A DNA stretch of 64,000 nucleotides, taken from NCBI RefSeq assembly GCF_000153725.1, contig NZ_DS022277.1, forward strand, positions 695,415 to 759,414, written 5' to 3'. The position numbers were made by a program, and so were the translations under genes. This DNA is from Salipiger bermudensis HTCC2601. GTDB taxonomy: Bacteria > Pseudomonadota > Alphaproteobacteria > Rhodobacterales > Rhodobacteraceae. Under the pieces are notes generated by a model. That model searched no databases. It was not told the origin of the DNA and worked only from the letters and a program-made list of their open reading frames with translations. Every line of letters begins with the position of its first letter. The stretch's first letter is position 1. Below are positions 16,273-25,255 of this stretch, piece after piece.

Positions 16273-18222
16273 ATGACTCACTTTACTCGCCTCCCAATTG
16301 CGGCGTTGCTTCTTTTTCCAATGGCTGCTGTCCCTGCTATTGCGGAAGATTTCCAATACGACACGCCAGCCGATATCGCGGAAACCGATTTCGCTGACGA
16401 TCCGGACGGGCTTGCGGAAATGCAGCGGCGATGGACCGATGCCATGACGGCTTTCACCGACATGGCCATCGCCGGAAATCCCTGGACGAATGTGAACGAT
16501 GCGCCCCGGGTCAATTACCTCGATCCGGCGGAATATGATCAGACCGTCAATACGGCGGTGCAGCCGATCACGTGGACGGCCTTTCCCAACAAGGTGAACT
16601 GGTATTTCAGCACGTCGCAAGGCACCCCTTATGCGCTCGATCCCGCGCTGACCTATCCGCTGGCAGACAAGGGCAATCTTGCCGACGACGCGGTTCTGCA
16701 GACTTGGATCGACGCGCACGGCGCGACGTACGCCAAGACCCTTCGGGCAAACCTGTCGGACGTTCTCGCCAAGTATCCTGCCCTGGGCGAGACGCCGGGC
16801 GACGGCTTTGCCGCGGTGTCGATCCCGACCGGCGTCTCGGGCGTCTGTCCGGTGGTGCACTGGGACCAACCGCAGGATGAATGGGCGCTCTACAGCTCGC
16901 GGGTCGGCGGGCCGCGGGGGTGGAAGGACGAATACAACGAATGGGTGGTGACCCGGAACGAGGGCGGGCAGATCACCAAGATCTCGTTCACCGCGGAGAA
17001 CCCGGAATACTGGTTCACGCTCTGGGAGGTCGATCCGGAAAAGGTGCTGGTGCTTTACCAGCAGCTTGTTGGACCCCAGGTCGTGGTCGAGGATCTCTAC
17101 CTGCGCGATGCCGAAGGGAACGTGGTCAACGATGCCGCGGGCAATCCCGCCTACAACCCGCTCAACAAGTGGAACTACGGCAACGAGGCGACGGAGACCG
17201 GCGGCGGCGCAGTGCACCTGACGAGCCCGCCCAACACGGTGGGCGCAGAGATGTATCTTGGCGGCGCGGCAACGATCCTGCGGGACCTGCCGGGCGATCA
17301 GTACAGCCCCGCGAACATGATCTGCTCGGGTCAGTATGGCGGCAACTTCCGCAACTCCGACCCCAATATCGGCATGCAGGGAAACCAGGTGGTGCGCAAT
17401 GTCGGCAAGCCGATCACGCTGACCAACCCGATCGCGCTGTACATGCAGATGCCGGACTTCTCCAACTACGAGACTCCGGACGGCACGCCCGCTTCCGAGT
17501 TCTTCACGGTGGTGCGCGGGCGCACGGCGGCCGAGGCGGGGCCGGATGTCCATTACGACCAGATCCTGCACGCGACCTTCGAGGTGCCGGCCGAGAAGGG
17601 CTACACCGTGTCAGACATCGTGATCTCGCCTCCGACGAACGAGGACCGGGTGTTTCCGGGCATGGTCTTGCGTACGCCGCCGCTGCCGATCCTGTATGGC
17701 AGCCAGATCGCCGAGACCTTCAATCAGGCGCTGGCGGCGACTGCCTATCTGGACGTGGACCTCGCGGACAGCACGCGCTTCCCACCCGTCGCCGAAAAAA
17801 GCCCCGCCTCGGCCCAGAACGGCTGGGCGCAACCGCTGGTGGCGATGGCGGTCTTCGATGCAGTTCAGAGCCAGCCGGCGATCTCTGCTGCGACGATCCC
17901 GCTCTTGCCATTCGAGACGCCGCCGGGCGTGTCACTGCCGCACATGGCGCTCGAGGTGCTTGGGGGCGCGATGGCGCCGGTGATCGACTATGTGGGGCCG
18001 GACGGCACGGTGGCGCAGGGCATCACGGTTACATTGAACGGCGCCATGCCGCAGACCGATGCACCGGCGGATGACGGCATCTACGAGGTCATTCTCTACG
18101 ATCTTTCCATCGAGATCGGCCCGGACGTGCCGGACGGAAGCTACGGTGTGCGCGTCACCAATCCCGGCAACGATCCCGATGTGCCGGTGCCCGGCAACAT
18201 CCTCGTCCGGTCCGGCCAGTAG
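16273..18222 (+). CDS. Large exported protein of unknown function (paralogue A1)
   Basis: 649 residues with a clear Sec signal peptide (cleavage near AIAED). It is paralogous to the protein at 19832-21676. Shared blocks include WTAFPN, PRGWxDEY, ENPEYWxTLW (A1 residues 242-251), YNPLNKWN, GGGAxHLTSxPNT, GAATxLR, QYG, RNSDPxIG and an aromatic IALYMQMP/IGLYIQTP segment. The C-terminal about 90 residues look like an IPT/Ig-type beta domain (DLSIEIGPDVPDGSYGVRVTNPG). I recognise no catalytic motif. It is followed 22 bases later by the monohaem protein gene, so the pair is one transcript. ATG 16273 follows GGAG. Confidence 0.8.
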   Translation: MTHFTRLPIAALLLFPMAAVPAIAEDFQYDTPADIAETDFADDPDGLAEMQRRWTDAMTAFTDMAIAGNPWTNVNDAPRVNYLDPAEYDQTVNTAVQPITWTAFPNKVNWYFSTSQGTPYALDPALTYPLADKGNLADDAVLQTWIDAHGATYAKTLRANLSDVLAKYPALGETPGDGFAAVSIPTGVSGVCPVVHWDQPQDEWALYSSRVGGPRGWKDEYNEWVVTRNEGGQITKISFTAENPEYWFTLWEVDPEKVLVLYQQLVGPQVVVEDLYLRDAEGNVVNDAAGNPAYNPLNKWNYGNEATETGGGAVHLTSPPNTVGAEMYLGGAATILRDLPGDQYSPANMICSGQYGGNFRNSDPNIGMQGNQVVRNVGKPITLTNPIALYMQMPDFSNYETPDGTPASEFFTVVRGRTAAEAGPDVHYDQILHATFEVPAEKGYTVSDIVISPPTNEDRVFPGMVLRTPPLPILYGSQIAETFNQALAATAYLDVDLADSTRFPPVAEKSPASAQNGWAQPLVAMAVFDAVQSQPAISAATIPLLPFETPPGVSLPHMALEVLGGAMAPVIDYVGPDGTVAQGITVTLNGAMPQTDAPADDGIYEVILYDLSIEIGPDVPDGSYGVRVTNPGNDPDVPVPGNILVRSGQ

Positions 18223-18244
18223 TTCGACAGCGGAGATCAACGCC

Positions 18245-19639
18245 ATGACACGTCCCCTTGTCCTTTCCGCCCTCGGGCTGATCCTGAGCTCCGGAAGTGC
18301 GGCGCTGGCGCAGGACGCGCCGTCCTTCCCCTGCCTCAACCCACCGACGCTAGGTCCGACCTTTCCGGGAGACACGCTTCTCAGCGACCAGCAATCGTTC
18401 AATTGCTTCGCGTGGCAGGAGTTCATCGCGGTGACCTGGCCGCAGGCAGGCGGAGATCCCGGGGTCTACGGCGATCCGGGCGGCGGGCCCACGGTCTTCG
18501 AGACGTTCATGACTTCGGCGGAACTGATGCCTCCGGCGGATTACGTTGCGCCGCCCGAGGCCGCGGAGGGGGTGCGCCAGCTCGCACGGACCGCGAAGCT
18601 CGACGGCAACTTCAACCCCGGGAGCGATATCAACGAGGCGACACCGACGACCGCGTGGCTCGCCGACCGGGATGGTAACCTCGTCTGGTACGAGATCCTC
18701 GTGAACGACGCGGAGGCCGACTACATCATCGGAAACCAGCTGTTCAAGGCGGCGAGACAGAGGGCGATGGTCGAGGATGGCGGTCGGATCGACCTGCCAA
18801 TGGGGGTTTTCAACGACAGCTCGGGAGCGGCGGAGTTCAAGGCCGCATGGCTGTCCGTCACCGACCCCGACGATCCACGTTGGACGCGGTATCTGACGGC
18901 CGATGCCCAGTTCTGCAGCGGGACCGGTGGCGATCAGGTCTGCACGACGGGAACCGTGGCGCTCGTGGGGCTGCACATCCTGCACAAGACCTCGGCGCAG
19001 CCAAGCTGGACGTGGTCCACGTTCGATCACGTGGACAATGCGCCGGACCAGGCCCAGGTTGATGCCGGGACGCTCGACCGCGAGTACCGGTTCTACCGCG
19101 AAAGCGGGTGTGTCGAGATGCCGGTGCCTGAGTCCTGCGCGGCGTTCGACAACGCAACGACAACCTCTTGCCTGCCGAACGTGTCGCCGGCCTATGCGCT
19201 CAAAGATTTCCAAGGCGGGGTGGTGGATCCGGGAAGCGCCTGCCAACCCTACCCGATCCAGGTGACACGCCAGTTTTCGCTGCCGTCGACGAACGAGAAC
19301 CCGATCGTGGCGACGAACGCCGCGGCACAGGCGATGATCGCTGCGGCCAACCCAGACAGCGTGTTCCAGTACTACCAGCTGGTCAACGTGCTCTGGGCAG
19401 ACAGTCCGGTCGACGAGAACGCGGGAGCGACCGCGCCGATGTCGCCGCTGTCGGAAACCGCGTTCCGCCCGGCGCTCAATGCTTTCAAGGTGTCGAACCC
19501 AATGCTCGAGACCTATGCGCAGGACGTCTCCTGCGTGGAGTGCCATTCCGGCGCGACGATCAAAGACGGCGGTGGCTCGGACGGGGTGCCGGCCTATGCA
19601 TCGGATTACAGCTTTATCTTCGGAATGGCCCAACAGTAG
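18245..19639 (+). CDS. Exported monohaem c-type cytochrome-like protein (paralogue B1)
   Basis: 464 residues, signal peptide ending near LAQDA, and a single haem-attachment motif CVECH at about 430-434 near the C-terminus. It is paralogous to the protein at 21691-23190. Both share FPCLNPPTL, CFAWQEFIA, ETxxxSxxLxP-type spacing, LVWYEI, VALVGLHIxHKTxxQPxWxWSTFxHVxNAPD, PDSVFxxYxLVxVLWxDSPVDEN and a final ASDYSF. The large N-terminal region is not a standard cytochrome c fold, so the haem site sits at the end of an otherwise uncharacterised domain. Co-transcribed with paralogue A1. Probably a periplasmic electron acceptor or carrier; inference only. Confidence 0.8.
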   Translation: MTRPLVLSALGLILSSGSAALAQDAPSFPCLNPPTLGPTFPGDTLLSDQQSFNCFAWQEFIAVTWPQAGGDPGVYGDPGGGPTVFETFMTSAELMPPADYVAPPEAAEGVRQLARTAKLDGNFNPGSDINEATPTTAWLADRDGNLVWYEILVNDAEADYIIGNQLFKAARQRAMVEDGGRIDLPMGVFNDSSGAAEFKAAWLSVTDPDDPRWTRYLTADAQFCSGTGGDQVCTTGTVALVGLHILHKTSAQPSWTWSTFDHVDNAPDQAQVDAGTLDREYRFYRESGCVEMPVPESCAAFDNATTTSCLPNVSPAYALKDFQGGVVDPGSACQPYPIQVTRQFSLPSTNENPIVATNAAAQAMIAAANPDSVFQYYQLVNVLWADSPVDENAGATAPMSPLSETAFRPALNAFKVSNPMLETYAQDVSCVECHSGATIKDGGGSDGVPAYASDYSFIFGMAQQ

Positions 19640-19831
19640 TCTCAACGGTCTCGATACCCGATCCCGACGCGTTCGATGTCATTGTCGCGCGCCCCGAGGC
19701 GGTATCGCAGCGGCGTCGAGCCATCGAGATCGCCGAGGCGAGCTCTCCGGTCGTGATCTCGCAGCCCGGGTGTCTACAAGGCGTCTGCCCTTCGAAATGC
19801 GCCGATGGTCGCGCCGCGCAGGCAATTGCCC

Positions 19832-21676
19832 CTATCCCTCGACCCAGAGGAAGAACGGTGCCGTCTCGCCAAGTGCGTCGCCGGCATTCGCGACCGACAC
19901 CGACCGGGTGCCGGGCGCGGCGTCCGCGCCGACATCGACCGTCAGGCGCAGGAGCTGCTGCGGCCCGGGCTCGGAGTTGCCGGGCACCGCGTAGACCACG
20001 TCTTCCAGCCCTTCGACCGTTACGGTGATCGCGGCGTCGGGAGATGTATCGCCTTCGCGGAAGAATGCCACCTGCGGGAGCGCTCCCTCCGCCTCGAACG
20101 CCGAGCCGAGCAGGGCCAGCGTTGCCGTCGTCCCGGGCATGATCCGCGGCGCCACGATGATCGTGTTCGATGCCAGCGTCATCGCCACGCCGCGCGCGTT
20201 CGGCACCGCCGACGCGTTGTATCCGTCCCAGAGGTCCTGATACATGATCTGCTGCGGCTGGGCCTTGGCGAAAGGTGCGGAGAGCCCCGCCACGCAGGGC
20301 TGTGGCGCCTGCGGCGTGTCGGCGGCCACCGCGCGGGGGAAGAGCGCCACCTGGATGGTCGGCAGCATCTGGCTGCCGTAGCGGATCGGCTCGCCATCGA
20401 CCGCGATATCACCGACCTCGAAGCTCACGCCGGCATCGCGCCACGCCTGGGGGATCTCGAATTTCGCGTGCAGGAGGAAGTTGAAGTTGGACGGGAAACC
20501 GGGCAGCGTTTCCTGCCCGCGCAGGATGGTCCAGCAATCGGCAGCGCTGGCCCCCTCGGGCAGGTTGGGATCATCGGGCAGGACGTAATTGGTGAAGGTC
20601 GGTGTCTGGATGTAAAGGCCGATCGGATCGGCGAGAGACACCCGGAAGCCGCCGCCGAAGCCCACGATCTGGTTCGAAATCTGTCCGATATGCGGGTCTG
20701 AATTGCGCATGATCTGGCCATATTGGGCGCAGCAGATCAGATCCGTGCCGTTGGCATTGCCCATGTTGCGCAGGACCGTCGCAGCGCCGGCAAGGCCGAG
20801 TTCGGTCTGTAGCGTGTTGGGTGTGGAGGTGAGGTGCATCGCGCCGCCGCCATCGGCCGTCCGGTGCGGGCCGCTGTTCCACTTGTTGAGTGGATTGTAG
20901 GCCGACCGACCGGTGCCGGGATCGATCACCGGGTTTCCCGCGGCATCGTGCAGTTCCAGATCGGCAAGGGTGATCTGCGGGCGCCCGAGGATCTCCTGAT
21001 AGATTTCAAGCACCGTCTCGGGCGAAACGGACCAGAGCGTGTACCAGTACTCTGGGTTCTCGCAGACAAAGTCGATGCGGGTGATCCGGCCATCGGTGCG
21101 GTCGCCCTCCCGCGTTACGGCCATCTCGCAATACTCGTCCATCCAGCCGCGCGGACCGTAGGGCTGGAACTGGTTCGTGGGGCCATTCGCGGGGATCTCT
21201 CCACCGGTCTGCTCCGCGCAGATCGTGGTGGTCGCAGGGATGGGGGCGATGGGCGCCGAGGTCGAATAGCCGAAATCGACGAACTCGAACCGCTGTTGTT
21301 CGCTCAATGCGTCGAGATAGAACACCGCGCGGTTCGGAAAGGCGGTCCAGCTGACCTTCTCGACGATAGAGCCGGTGAGGTCGGTAGACAGCGGGTTGTA
21401 GTAGTAATCCTGGTTTGCGGCGAAGAGCGTGGTGAAGGGATTGCCGCGGATCGCCTGTTCCGTCCAGCCGTTGGCGTTGATGTTCCACGCGTCGTTCAAC
21501 GCTGCCTGCAGCGTCGGATTGGCGGCCAGGTCCTGGATGAACGCGGGTGTCGAAAATGCCGACAACGGGACGCTCTGCGCAAGCGCCGGCCGTGGCAGGC
21601 CGGCGGCAAGGGCAGCGGCCGAAGCCCCGGCAAGAAAGCCGCGGCGCGAGAGGTGAGGTGATGCTGTGGGGCCCAT
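19832..21676 (-). CDS. Large Tat-exported protein of unknown function (paralogue A2)
   Basis: 614 residues. The N-terminus carries a twin-arginine signal (SRRGFLAG at 10-17, then a hydrophobic alanine-rich stretch to ALAQS), so the protein is exported folded. The body matches paralogue A1: WTAFPNR at 110-116, YGPRGWMDEYCE, ENPEYWYTLW from 206, YNPLNKWN, GGGAMHLTS, MRNSDPHIG. It has more cysteines than A1. The C-terminal beta domain is again Ig-like (LTVDVGADAAPGTRSVSVANAG). ATG 21676 follows GAGGAGAG. It is the last gene of a tyrosinase / monohaem protein / A2 operon. A much longer open frame reading back to 22909 is a shadow of the upstream gene. Confidence 0.82.
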   Translation of the reverse strand: MGPTASPHLSRRGFLAGASAAALAAGLPRPALAQSVPLSAFSTPAFIQDLAANPTLQAALNDAWNINANGWTEQAIRGNPFTTLFAANQDYYYNPLSTDLTGSIVEKVSWTAFPNRAVFYLDALSEQQRFEFVDFGYSTSAPIAPIPATTTICAEQTGGEIPANGPTNQFQPYGPRGWMDEYCEMAVTREGDRTDGRITRIDFVCENPEYWYTLWSVSPETVLEIYQEILGRPQITLADLELHDAAGNPVIDPGTGRSAYNPLNKWNSGPHRTADGGGAMHLTSTPNTLQTELGLAGAATVLRNMGNANGTDLICCAQYGQIMRNSDPHIGQISNQIVGFGGGFRVSLADPIGLYIQTPTFTNYVLPDDPNLPEGASAADCWTILRGQETLPGFPSNFNFLLHAKFEIPQAWRDAGVSFEVGDIAVDGEPIRYGSQMLPTIQVALFPRAVAADTPQAPQPCVAGLSAPFAKAQPQQIMYQDLWDGYNASAVPNARGVAMTLASNTIIVAPRIMPGTTATLALLGSAFEAEGALPQVAFFREGDTSPDAAITVTVEGLEDVVYAVPGNSEPGPQQLLRLTVDVGADAAPGTRSVSVANAGDALGETAPFFLWVEG

Positions 21677-21690
21677 GTCCGTCTCTCCTC

Positions 21691-23190
21691 TCACTCGCCA
21701 GCCGGGATTGGCAGGGCGTTCTGAAAGCTGAAGCTGTAGTCCGAAGCAAAAGGCGTCAGCGCATCGTTCTGGCTTGGCCAGGCGAGTTTCGCTCCCATAT
21801 GGCAGCTGATGCAGGTGGTGCCCTGGATATACGTCTCCATCGTGGTGTTCGCGACGGGTCTCTCGGTCGGCGCAGGCCGCATGCCAGAGATCGAGAGCGG
21901 GGCGGTCGATGGCGCGCGGTTGGGCGTGTTCTCGTCGACGGGACTGTCCGACCAAAGCACGTCGACCAGCATGTAGTTGGCGAAGACCGAGTCCGGAGCG
22001 GCCGCGCGGATCATCGACTGTGCGGCGGCGTTGAGGGACGCGACGAGGTTGTCCTGCCCGTCGGCAATGGCGTGCTCGCGCGCCACCTGTACCGGCATCG
22101 GCGGACAGTCCGGCGTGACGCAGAAGCCAGGCGAAGCGTTCGGTGTACAGGATGTCTCGGTCGGCGAGCCGACTTTGGAGGCGTCGCAAAAGAGCGTCCC
22201 GTCTGGCCGCGCGACTGAATTGCCGACGCATTGCGCCGGGATCGCCTGCGAGGCGCAGGACGGGTTGAAGAAACGGAACTCGTTGCCCACGTCGCCTGCC
22301 GAGACTGCGGCGGCGTCGGGAGCGTTCGCGACATGCTCGAAAGTCGACCAGATCCATTGCGGCTGGCTCTCGGTCTTGTGGATGATGTGAAGACCGACCA
22401 GCGCCAGCGTGGCAGTCTCGCAGCTGCCATGCGCGGGGTCGTGGATCAGCGCTTCGGTCAGCTTGTAGGTCGACCAGACGGGCTGAGCAGGGTCGGGGAC
22501 TTCGACCCAGGCGGATTTGAGCTCGATGGCGCCCACCGCTCCGCCTGTCCGACCGCGCGGCAGATCCACCTCCTGTCCACCGAGCGTGGCAAGATAGCCC
22601 TCCACCGCGTTGTAGAGGCGGTTCGCGACGATGTAGTCGAATTCGTCGCGGTTGATCATGATCTCGTACCAGACCTGGTTGCCGTCCCGGTCGGCGAGCC
22701 AGTTGGGCGAGCCGTCGAAGGGGAAGGCCTCGGCAATGTCGTCGGGCGCCTCGAAGTCGATGGAGACCTTGGAGGAGCGGGTCAGGACCCGCGTGCCCGG
22801 CGTGTAGATTTCCGCACAGGCGGCAGGCGCCGGGGGCAGCTCGCCGAAGGGCGGCGGCGGGCTGCCATCGGGCAGAAAGACGCTGTGGATGTCGGAATAG
22901 GTTTCCCAAACGGTGGGTCCGGTGTCGTCCGGCGCGCCGAAATTCGCGACCGGATCGGGGCCTGCCGGCGCATCGATGCCGTCGGCTTTCCAGTTCAGCG
23001 CGATGAATTCCTGCCAGGCAAAGCAGTTCAGCGAGTTCTGATCGGTGATCGGGCTGTCCGAGGGGACGGTCGAGTCAAGTGTTGGCGGGTTCAGGCAGGG
23101 AAAGGCCGGGCCGTCCTGCGCCGCCGCCACGGTGCCGCCACCAATGAAGAGCCCTGCGGCAAGGCCCGCCGCTGCAATCTTGCGTCTCAT
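21691..23190 (-). CDS. Exported monohaem c-type cytochrome-like protein (paralogue B2)
   Basis: 499 residues with a Sec signal peptide (IAAAGLAAGLFIGGGTVAAAQD) and one CISCH haem motif at about 460-464. It is the paralogue of B1, with the same CFAWQEFIA, LVGLHIIHKT, WIWSTFEHV, DSPVDEN and ASDYSF blocks and an extra Cys-rich insertion (SCASQAIPAQC, TSCTPNASPGFC). ATG 23190 follows GAGGGAGGG. It lies 47 bases after the tyrosinase gene and 14 bases before A2, so all three are one operon. A role as haem-bearing electron partner of the oxidases is inference. Confidence 0.8.
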   Translation of the reverse strand: MRRKIAAAGLAAGLFIGGGTVAAAQDGPAFPCLNPPTLDSTVPSDSPITDQNSLNCFAWQEFIALNWKADGIDAPAGPDPVANFGAPDDTGPTVWETYSDIHSVFLPDGSPPPPFGELPPAPAACAEIYTPGTRVLTRSSKVSIDFEAPDDIAEAFPFDGSPNWLADRDGNQVWYEIMINRDEFDYIVANRLYNAVEGYLATLGGQEVDLPRGRTGGAVGAIELKSAWVEVPDPAQPVWSTYKLTEALIHDPAHGSCETATLALVGLHIIHKTESQPQWIWSTFEHVANAPDAAAVSAGDVGNEFRFFNPSCASQAIPAQCVGNSVARPDGTLFCDASKVGSPTETSCTPNASPGFCVTPDCPPMPVQVAREHAIADGQDNLVASLNAAAQSMIRAAAPDSVFANYMLVDVLWSDSPVDENTPNRAPSTAPLSISGMRPAPTERPVANTTMETYIQGTTCISCHMGAKLAWPSQNDALTPFASDYSFSFQNALPIPAGE

Positions 23191-23237
23191 CACTCCGGGT
23201 CCCTCCCTCAGGAAATCATTGCCGTCGTCCGTTTCGG

Positions 23238-25046
23238 TCAGCCGCCGCAGCATGGTGTGACGGGCGGGTCCGCCGCGGTGTCCGCAGGCGGTGCGCCCCA
23301 ATGGAAGCGCGGTACGAAGCCCGGCAGCGCCGCGGCTTCGTCATCGCCCAACCGGTGGCCATCGCTGAGGCGTGTGACGACCGCCGTGACCTCTGGAGCT
23401 TCGGGCCCCGAGAGGCCGAGCGCCGCCACGGCCCGCCGGGCAGTCATCAGACGCGTCACGCCATGTCGGATGCAGCGGCCCTTGTCGTCGACGATGCCCA
23501 TGCCGATGCGCGAGAAGCGGCCCACGTAATTCGGGCAGGCCGGGCCGATATCCCCGGCATCCGCGTCCGGTTTCTCGAGAAAGACATCGATGGTGTAGCT
23601 GTCATGGGTGCAGCGCACGCCGGAGAAGGCGATCCAGGGACCGCCAGCGACGGCCGGCGCCGTGGAGAGGCCCGCAGCCTGCGGTTTGTCCTGCGCCGCG
23701 CCTTGGCGGGTGGCGCGGTAGGAGGGCACCGTCACCGGCCCATAGTCGTAGCCCAGTCGCCTGCAGTCCTGCGCCATTTGGCCGAGCGTGGTATAGCGCC
23801 AGCGCTCGGGGGAGGCCTCGTCCACGGCTGTCGCAAGCGGTCCCACGAAGGGCTGAAGCGGCGTCTGCGTCGTGTACTGCGCACCCGGGTGGGCGCGGAT
23901 CCAGATCTCCAGCATCCTGTCGATGTTTGCGTGGTAGGAGATAAAGATCGGATCGAAGGCGGTGTAGGCGTTGTCCGCCATGTCGTAGCCGATCCAGCCA
24001 TGGTAATTGTCATGCGGCTGCTCGTAGAGCCCGTCGAAATTGATCTGCCGGAACGGGTAGAGGTCGTCGGGCTGCGGAGGGGTGAAGACCGGGATGTTGG
24101 CCCAAGGCACGCCGGTCGCTCCCCAGGCGCCCTGCGGGGTCGAGAAGCTGTCGAACAGCAGCGCGTCGGCCACCTGATCCTGAAAGATGCGGGGCATCTC
24201 GAAATACCGCGCGCGGTCCGGATCGGCGGGATCGGAAAACACCTCGAGCCGCTGCACGTAGCGGCATTCGTCGCCGGTGCAGCGGTCGGGCGCGACGTCG
24301 CATTTCTTCGATCGGCCATCCTTGGCGGCGGCAAAGCGCAGCGGGTTCGGGCGGGTGCTCCCGTCGGGATGCACGTAGGTCTCGTCGAGGAAGGCCTGGG
24401 GTAGGCCCGCGCGCGGGCTCGTGGGGTCGGCGGCATCCCAGGCCATCCAGTCCCAGTAGGGGATCGCCATGCCGATCCTGTCCTCGAGATACATCAGGAA
24501 CGCGCGGTGCCAGAAGCCGAAAGCCTCTTGGTAGTGCAGGCACCAGTTGGTGTGGAGATAGGCCCACTGCTGCCATGGGCTGGAGGGTGAGGATGAGCCG
24601 ACATGCATGATGTCGTCGAGCGCGGCGCGAAAGGCGGTCAGCTCCGCCTCGCTCAGTGCGGTGATGTCTTTTCGCACGCGCAGGCCCGGATCCGGCTGCA
24701 CGGGTGGCGGGATCCGCTCCGCTGGATCGAGCGTCGACGTCGCGTCGCGTGGGCATCCGGCATTGATCCAGGCGCGGAGGGTCTCGAGCGCTTCGTCGGG
24801 CCACATCTGCCGCTGGTCGCGGGTCAGTGGCATGTTGCGAGAAGCGAGGTGGTTGTAGATCGTGACAGCCCAAGTCGTCACGCTGTCGTAGTCTGTGAAG
24901 TCGATGAGATAGGCTGCCATGCAGCGAGTCCAGAAATATCCGACATCCTCTCGCTCCGCCTCGTCGATCCAGTATGGCATTGCGAAGAGTGGCGAAATAT
25001 CGACGTCCCAGACAGGTGGTTTTTCTATCATTTTCTCAAAACTCAT
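23238..25046 (-). CDS. Tyrosinase family type-3 copper protein
   Basis: 602 residues. CuA ligands are H165 (YLHTNW), H171 (CLHYQ) and H180 (FWHRAFLMYLE); CuB ligands are H345 and H349 (PHDNYHGWIG) and H372 (DPIFISYHANIDRMLEIW). C169 two residues before H171 gives the Cys-x-His arrangement that forms a thioether bridge in fungal tyrosinases and molluscan haemocyanins. Residues about 35-100 form an extra N-terminal module ending in a WPDEALETLRAWINAGCP motif, and about 200 residues follow the copper core. There is no signal peptide. It oxidises phenols or catechols to quinones. It heads the operon with B2 and A2 and diverges from the LodA-like gene. Confidence 0.9.
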   Translation of the reverse strand: MSFEKMIEKPPVWDVDISPLFAMPYWIDEAEREDVGYFWTRCMAAYLIDFTDYDSVTTWAVTIYNHLASRNMPLTRDQRQMWPDEALETLRAWINAGCPRDATSTLDPAERIPPPVQPDPGLRVRKDITALSEAELTAFRAALDDIMHVGSSSPSSPWQQWAYLHTNWCLHYQEAFGFWHRAFLMYLEDRIGMAIPYWDWMAWDAADPTSPRAGLPQAFLDETYVHPDGSTRPNPLRFAAAKDGRSKKCDVAPDRCTGDECRYVQRLEVFSDPADPDRARYFEMPRIFQDQVADALLFDSFSTPQGAWGATGVPWANIPVFTPPQPDDLYPFRQINFDGLYEQPHDNYHGWIGYDMADNAYTAFDPIFISYHANIDRMLEIWIRAHPGAQYTTQTPLQPFVGPLATAVDEASPERWRYTTLGQMAQDCRRLGYDYGPVTVPSYRATRQGAAQDKPQAAGLSTAPAVAGGPWIAFSGVRCTHDSYTIDVFLEKPDADAGDIGPACPNYVGRFSRIGMGIVDDKGRCIRHGVTRLMTARRAVAALGLSGPEAPEVTAVVTRLSDGHRLGDDEAAALPGFVPRFHWGAPPADTAADPPVTPCCGG

Positions 25047-25255
25047 CGCGGGATGGCAGAGTTTGAATTCGCTGACGTGAATGAGAGCTTACGACACGTG
25101 TCGCGGATTTGCATTACCAATTTGGAGAGTGTTGTGATTTAATTTCTCCTATTGGTAGAGCCTCAATGACTCGCGAGGGCGCCGCGCTGCCCGATCAATT
25201 CCGCGCCAGCGGGCAAATGCGGAGGGGCGATCCGGAGAATTGACAGGGAATGTCC
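25047..25255. promoter_or_regulatory. Divergent promoter region between tyrosinase and LodA-like genes
   Basis: 209 bases with a distinctly AT-rich core (about 25050-25160) in a GC-rich neighbourhood. It contains the 5' ends of both operons and no open frame of note. I cannot assign -35/-10 elements with confidence. Shared control of both oxidases is likely from geometry. Confidence 0.5.

Noticed and set aside
19832-22909. A 1025-codon minus-strand open frame
   Set aside because: Only its downstream 614 codons are a gene (Tat-exported A2). The upstream part is the wrong frame of the monohaem gene B2, whose own frame has a signal peptide, family blocks and CxxCH.
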